From positions 77,989,501 through 78,053,500 of the forward strand of contig JAZHRO010000013.1 of the NCBI GenBank assembly GCA_037157565.1: 64,000 nucleotides of DNA, read 5' to 3'. The notes beneath the pieces were generated by a model. That model made no database searches. It was not told where the DNA came from and saw only the letters and a program-made list of their open reading frames with translations. This DNA comes from Thalassia testudinum (lineage: Eukaryota > Streptophyta > Magnoliopsida > Alismatales > Hydrocharitaceae). The translations under genes and the position numbers were made by a program. Positions within the stretch are counted from its first letter, which is position 1. The number at the start of each line of letters is the position of its first letter. Positions 58,031 through 64,000 of the stretch are shown piece by piece.

Positions 58031-59797
58031 ATGCTGCGAAGACAGCCATTGAATCCTCGATTGGAAGGACCATTAGAACATTCTAGGAGGCGCAAATTGG
58101 ATTTTGGTCAATTTGATCCCATGGCCGAACAACAGCCTCCTCTGCTTGGAAATCCATAGGAAGAATTTTGAAGGTAGCTGGAACAAATGCAGAGAATGCA
58201 GGGCGCTCAGCCCTTGAAGGATTTTTATGATCCTTCAAATTACGGGGAACATCCCGGCATCCAGATTCCAGCCGGTGACGTAGAAATCAAGCCCCAGGTG
58301 TTAAGCCTGATTAAACATTATCATGGGCTTGGCTCCAAAGATCCGTTTCAGCACTTGGAGGACTTGACCACTTTGGTCCAGACCACCAAGGCTCAAAATG
58401 TAAACGAGGAGCAAATGATCATGAGGCTCTTCCCCCACTCTCTTAGGGATAAGGCCGCGCATTGGTATAGGACAATAGGAAGACCAATTACAACTTGGAA
58501 TGAGTTGAAATCGACCTTTCTGAAGAAATTCTTCCCAGTCGGACGTACTAATGCTTTGAGACGGGCAATCACTACCTTTACCCAGCGGCCGGGGGAGCAG
58601 TTTCATGTGGCCTGGGAGTGATTCCAGGACTTATTGCAGAGGCGTCCACACCACGAGGTGCCGAAATGGCAACTCGTGCAGATCTTCTATCATGGGTTGA
58701 TTGAGCAACTCAAAAATCATGTGGATGCTTCTTGCGGAGGCAATTTCCTCAATAAAGATGCAAATAGTGCACATGATTTATTTGAGGAAATGGGTGAGAA
58801 TTCAATTAATCATGCCTCCATGGATACTTTTAACCAGTCCCAGTAGCCCAGATCAAATGTTAATGAAGTCCATGACTCTCATTCATTTGATATGGAATTG
58901 ATTTGTAATAAACTTGATAAGGTGGACTTGGTTGCTAAAAGAATGGAAGAGTGGATGGATGGAAATTCTATGAACAACTCTTGATCCACTCAATCCCAAA
59001 ATTCGGGATTCCATTCCTTACGAGCTCCTTCTGGATGGGAGTTCGTGAATCAACTCGATGCGGCTCAACCTGTGAGTCAGCATTTTTCGGAACCCCACGG
59101 GTTCCTAACTGGGGCCTTTGATCCCAGTTTTTCTGATCCTTCCCTTTCTTTCTCTCCATCCTCACCTTATGAGGATGTCTGCACTGTACAAGAGAATGTT
59201 AGATCCAACCCCTACTCTAATGCCTATAATCCAGGTTGGAGAAACCACCCTAACTTCTCTTGGAAAAATCCAAGGCAACAGACACAATTCCGACCCCTCA
59301 ATTATGCTCCATAATGACCAATGGGTCAGGGTCAAGTATATACTCAGTTGCCTCTGAATCAGGTCAATCAGCTAGCTTGGAATCCCGTCAACCCGCAGGG
59401 CAGGCTGATTTGAACCATCAAATGGTAGAGATGCAAGGATCCATGCTCCAGCTCATGCAGCAAATGAAAAACTCGCTGGACAACTTGCAATTCGGGCTCA
59501 TTGCTATCTCTCGTCAACCCGGATCTCTACCATCCCAACCCGTACCCAACACACGAAATATTATGAATTTGGGCAATCAAGCCCAAGGGTACGGAAATCA
59601 GAGACCCGCATGCACATGCTCAGGTGGTTGAGCAGAGTTCCTCGTCTTCTTCTGCAAATCAACAATTCATGGTCAATCAAGCCCCTCCAATATTTCCTCA
59701 CCCTCCCCAAGACCTAAATTCTTATGCATTTACAAATTCTGTCACTTTGAGGAGTGGTAAGAAGACTTAGGATCCACAACCACACTATTCTGTTCTT
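58031..59797 (+). pseudogene. gag: Element I gag, broken
   Basis: The ATG at 58031 matches the gag start of E. In-frame stops are at 58157, 58169, 58175, 58619, 58844, 58982, 59312 and 59768. Where E keeps the codon, several are single C-to-T changes (CAG to TAG, CGA to TGA). A 21-base deletion near 58195 keeps the frame. A one-base deletion near 59383 shifts it and a two-base deletion near 59603 restores it. The core LKDFYDPSNYGEHPG, LFPHSLRDKAAHWY and LKKFF is recognisable. Confidence 0.88.
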
Positions 59798-62700
59798 TTG
59801 AATCCTAAAGAACTTGAGGAGAGAGAGGAGAATTCTAGAGGAGAAATCAAGACTTGGGAACCTGATTCCAAAGATCTGACTCATGTTCCTTTTCCTGAAG
59901 CCTTAACAAAATCAAAGAAGAAGAAGTCTGTTGATAGCAATGAGGAGCTTCTAAATTTATTTAAGAATGTTGAGATCAATATCCCGCTCCTTGATGCTAT
60001 CAAGCACATACCGGCTTACACAAGATTTTTAAAGGAATTATGTACACAAATGCATAAGTTGAGAGAATCTGTTCCGAGGAAGGTGGTACTCTCCGAGCAG
60101 GCTAGTTCTGTTATTCTGCACTACCTCCCTCAGAAAAAGAGAGATCCTGGTGCTCCATTGTTTTCTTGTGTTATCGGAGATTACACATTTGATAGAGCAC
60201 TTTTGGATCTTGGTGCATCCATCAACCTAATTCCGACTTCTCTCTACGAGAAGTTTGGGTTAGGTGAACTTCGGCCAACTTCAGTAATGCTACAGTTAGC
60301 AGACCGTTCGGTCATAAACCCGCGAGGTGTTATTGAAGATGTTATAGCTAAGGTCAAGGATTTTTATTTTCCTATAGATTTCCTTGTCCTTGACATGGAT
60401 GTACCTGATAATCTGAGGAACACGCCCATCATTCTGGGGCGTCCGTTCCTGGCTACCGCAAAGGCCAACATTAATTGTGAAAGCGGTAGCATGGAAATCA
60501 CCTTTGGGGACCAATGAATGAAATTGGATATTTTTAAGGCGATCAACAAATTTGAGGATTGTGGATTTATTGAGGAACTTGATGAGGATAATGATAATAT
60601 TGAAACTTGTTTGACAATTTCTTCAATTGAAAGTTCCTCTTTGGATGATAAATTTGACCCGCAACCCTCTATGGCTGACCTGACATCTTCGGAAGAGGTT
60701 ACTGATTTTGTTCACTCACAACCTCTTCCTCTTGTTGAATCTTCAGCATCTACCCTACCATCAATCATCAACCCACCCCAGCTTGAATTGAAACCATTGC
60801 CCGAGAATTTGAAATATCAATTTTTAGGACCTCAGAATATGCTCCCTGTGATTATCAGTGCTAAATTGACAAAGGAGTAAGAGATTAAATTGATTAAGGT
60901 CCTAAAGGAACATAAGGTGGCAATTGGTTGGACCATTCATGACCTCAAGGGGATCGAGCCATCTTACTGTAATCATAGAATATTTTTGGAAGATGGATCC
61001 CACCCTTCTCACTAGATGCAGAGGAGATTGAATCCAAATATGCGAGAAGTGGTCAAAAAGGAAATCATCAAGTGGCTCGATGCGGGAATTATTTATCCAA
61101 TCTCTGACAGTCCTTGGGTAAGTCCCGTTCAGATTATTCCAAAGAAAGCTGGGATTACTGCTGTGACTAATGAGAGAGGAAAATCTGTCACAACTCGTTT
61201 AGCTTCCTCTTGGAGAGTTTGTATTGGTTACAGGAAGCTGAACACAGCCACTAAAAAGGATCATTTTCCCCTACTCTTCATCGATCAAATCTTGGAAAAA
61301 TTAGCCGAGCAGAAGTACTTCTGTTTTCTTGGTGGCTACTCGGGATACAACCAAGTTCCTATCCATCCCAAGGATCAGGAAAAAACTACTTTCACCTGTC
61401 CCTACGGAACCTTTTCTTTTCGTAGGATGCCTTTTGGGTTATGCAATGCACCTGCGACTTTTCAAAGGTGTATGCTAGCCATATTTTCTGACATGGTGGT
61501 CGAGTTTATGGAAGTCTTCATGGATGATTTCTCTATTTTCGAAGAATCATTTGACTCTTGTTTGGCTGGTTTAAAAATGATTCTTAAGCGATGTATCAAG
61601 ACACGACTGGTCCTTAGCTGGGAAAAGAGTCATTTCATGAACCAAGAGGGCATCGTTTTGGGTCATGTAATCTCTGAACGGGGAATTGAAGTGGACAAAG
61701 CTAAGGTTGATGCTATCACTAAACTTTCTCCTCCCACATCTATTAAACAAATCAGATCATTTCTTGGCCATGTTGGATTTTATCAAAGATTCATCAAGGA
61801 TTTCTCGAAGGTTGCTCGTCCTTTGAGAAATCTTCTTGCCAAAGAAACGCCATTTGTTTTTGACGAATCATGCTGAAAGGCATTTGATTTCCTGAAAACG
61901 GCAGTCACCTGTGCTCCAATTTTGCAACCACCAATTTGGATATCCCCTTTTGAGATCATGATCGATGCTTCTGATTACGCGGTCGGGACTGTCCTGGGTC
62001 AGAAAATTTATCGAAAGTCCTCTATCATCTACTACGTTAGTAAAACTCTGGATGAAGCCCAGAGGAATTACACTGTTATTGAAAAGGAATTACTAGTTGT
62101 AGTATTTGCTTTGGAAAAATTCAGGGCTTATCTCTTAGGGTCTCATGTTATCATCTATACTGACCACTCGGCCTTGAGACATCTCTTGGCTAAAAAGGAT
62201 GCTAAACCCCAGCTTATTCGTTGGATTCTTCTTCTTCAAGAATTTGATCTTGAAATCAAGGATAAAATCGGGGTACAAAATGTGGTTGCAGATCATTTGT
62301 CGAGACTCCTAGGTGATTCTTCTTGTCCGGACATTCCGATTGCTGACACTTTTCCGGACGAAACTATTCTTACAGTTTTAGGTGTCCACACCCCATGGTT
62401 TGCTGACACTGTTAACTATTTAGCCATTGGTCAAATCCCCCAGGATTGGACCAAGCAACAACGGGATAGACTCAAATCTGAGGCCAAATACTACTTCTGG
62501 GAGGACCCTGAACTGTATTGCATCGGCTCTGATCAGATTATTCGCCAATGTATACCGGAGAATGAATTTAACAGTATACTCAAGTTCTGCCATTCATCTG
62601 GGTGTGGTGGACATTTCTCTGAGAAAAAGACGGCTGCAAAAATCTTGCAATCTGGCTTCTATTGGCTGTCTTTATTCAAGGATGCCCAGGATTTCTCAAG

Positions 62701-63660
62701 GTCATGTTCTCGATGTCAGGCACTCGGGAGCATAACTAAGAGAGACATGATGCCCCTAAACCCTATTCTTCCTGTCGATGTTTGGGGCATCGATTTCATG
62801 GGACCCTTTACCCCTTCATTTGGACATCCGTACATTCTTGTTGCTGTTGATTATGTGTCGAAATGGATTGAGGCAATTCCCACCACAAGGTGGTCATCAA
62901 TTTTGTCAAGAAAAATATCTTCAGTAGGTTCGGGATTCCGAGGGCTATCATCAGTGATGGTGGCACTCATTTTACTAATGCCCAATTCGAGAATTTATTG
63001 GCCAAATACGTGGTTAATCATCGAATTTCCACACCTTACCATCCCCAGACAAATGGACAAGCCGAGATCTCCGATTAAGAAATCAAGAACATTCTGCAAA
63101 AAACGGTTAGGCTTGATCGCAAGGATTGGACTCAAAAGCTTAAGGACGCTCTTTGGGCCTATCGTACTGCATATAAAACACCCATCGGCATGTCTCCATT
63201 CCGTTTGGTGTATGGAAAGGTGTGCCATCTACCCATAGAGATTGAACACAGGGCATTCTGGGCAATCAAACAATGCAATTTAGATCTAAATCTAGCAGGG
63301 AAGACCAAGAAACTCCAACTATCTGAGTTGGAGGAGCTTAGAAATGATGCTTACGAGAATGCCAAGATCTACAAGGATCAGACCAAAGCTCTACATGATC
63401 AATTGATTTCCCACAAGAGCTTTGAGCCAAACCAGAAGGTCTGGTTATTTGATTCTAAACTTAAGCTCTTTCCTGGCAAACTTAGATCTAAATGGAATGG
63501 CCCATTCATAATTGATCAGATTTTTCCAAATGGTGCCATTCAGATTTCTAACCCAAAGACGGGTAACACCTTTAAAGTCAACGGTCAACGTCTGGAGCTT
63601 GTTGTTGATCGTATTCTTCCAGAACCCGTCTCAAACTCTGTTGCTCTAGCCATTCTGTGA
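59798..63660 (+). pseudogene. pol: Element I protease-RT-RNase H-integrase, broken
   Basis: The protease ([10 protein letters not shown]) is in 59798-60517. RT is at 61016-61876 with FMDD retained; the first RT block reads [11 protein letters not shown] where E has [11 protein letters not shown], a lost catalytic Asp. RNase H and the integrase zinc site are in 61922-62800, and the DDE region and GPF C-terminus follow to 63660. Stops are at 60515, 60878, 61013, 61874 and 63076. A nine-base deletion near 62776 is in frame. A 13-base deletion near 62894, between GIDFMG and ISDGG, shifts the frame inside the integrase core. The gene cannot encode active enzymes. Confidence 0.9.
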
Positions 63661-64000
63661 CTTCTTTGGCTGGAATTCGCCTAGATGATGGCATTAAACT
63701 CAGCAGTTGTACATATGACACAAGGCTGATACAAGCTTCATATTCAGGTGACATCTTTCATATTCTACCCTTTCTTTCATGTCTCTTTTTCAATGAGGAC
63801 ATTGCATCAGCTAGGCATGGGGGGGTGGATTCATTTTTGAATTATTTGGTCAACTTTGTGAAATCCATATAAATTGTTTTTCTCTTCTTATTTATAAAAA
63901 AAAATCAAAATTAGGAAGGATTAGTTGGACATTAGGACTTTTCAATCCTAAGAAATTTTACATTAGGATCTGAACACAAAGACCCTTCAGGTCTTTGGAC
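63661..64000 (+). other. Element I 3' noncoding domain, start
   Basis: This matches 43680-44004 of E in reverse. The internal polypurine-like tract GGCATGGGGGGG is at 63814-63825. The domain continues past the window edge. No gene is seen. Confidence 0.8.

Larger units (their letters stand above)
55104..64000 (+). mobile_element. Element I: autonomous-type Athila-lineage element, decayed, runs off the right edge
   Basis: The 5' LTR, PBS, leader, gag, protease, RT, RNase H, integrase and the start of the 3' noncoding domain are present in order. It is closely related to element E. It sits in the leader of element F. The 3' LTR lies beyond the window. Confidence 0.9.

Noticed and set aside
1..64000. 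CRISPR arrays, bacterial operons, rRNA genes, DNA transposons with terminal inverted repeats
   Set aside because: None seen. All repeated structures are explained by LTR elements, apart from the unresolved insertion H.

Overview
The window is repeat DNA from a large plant nuclear genome, very probably a flowering plant; I cannot name the species. I found no host gene. Nearly every base belongs to LTR retrotransposons of the Ty3/gypsy Athila lineage. The diagnostic signs are primer-binding sites complementary to the 3' end of tRNA-Asp, a gag-protease-RT-RNase H-integrase gene order, a protease motif DLGAS, an RT motif FMDD, and 5-bp target-site duplications (TSDs). I use letters A to J for the elements.

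Left nest, 1-35501. Element D (minus strand, autonomous type) runs in from the left edge: its broken pol and gag lie at 1-4769 and its gag start, leader and 5' LTR at 31394-35501. It is split by element C (minus, 4770-31388, TSD GGGGC), which carries only gag and protease. C is split by element B (plus, 6668-24466, TSD GTGAC), which has no gag or pol but an unrecognised ORF. B is split twice: by solo LTR J (8404-11065, TSD GAACT) and by element A (plus, 12478-20229, TSD TGAAC), a complete element with the same unrecognised ORF.

Right nest, 35502-64000. Element F (minus) is the oldest layer here. D sits inside its 3' LTR (35502-35950 remains). Its broken copy of the unrecognised ORF is at 37534-39065. 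Its leader is split by an unresolved insertion H (39389-54936, TSD-like AGAGAA). H holds solo LTR G (40257-54131, TSD ATGGT), and G holds the complete autonomous element E (minus, 40962-52561, TSD GGAAT). E has one gag-pol frame of 1890 codons spoiled by only two TAG codons. Element I (plus, 55104 to beyond the right edge) is an E relative inserted in F's leader, with many nonsense codons and indels.

Relationships. A shares its LTR type with E and I; B and F share theirs with C. Both LTR types therefore occur in elements with structural genes and in elements lacking them, which carry the unknown ORF instead. The gag-less elements keep the shared cis parts: PBS, a leader with apparent splice sites, a conserved block before gag, a long 3' noncoding domain with a duplicated motif, a hairpin and two polypurine-like tracts. 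This fits non-autonomous elements mobilised by E-like or C-like partners. Hand-counted LTR-LTR differences on sample segments (about 1% for A, 2% for E, 9% for B and C) agree with the nesting order.
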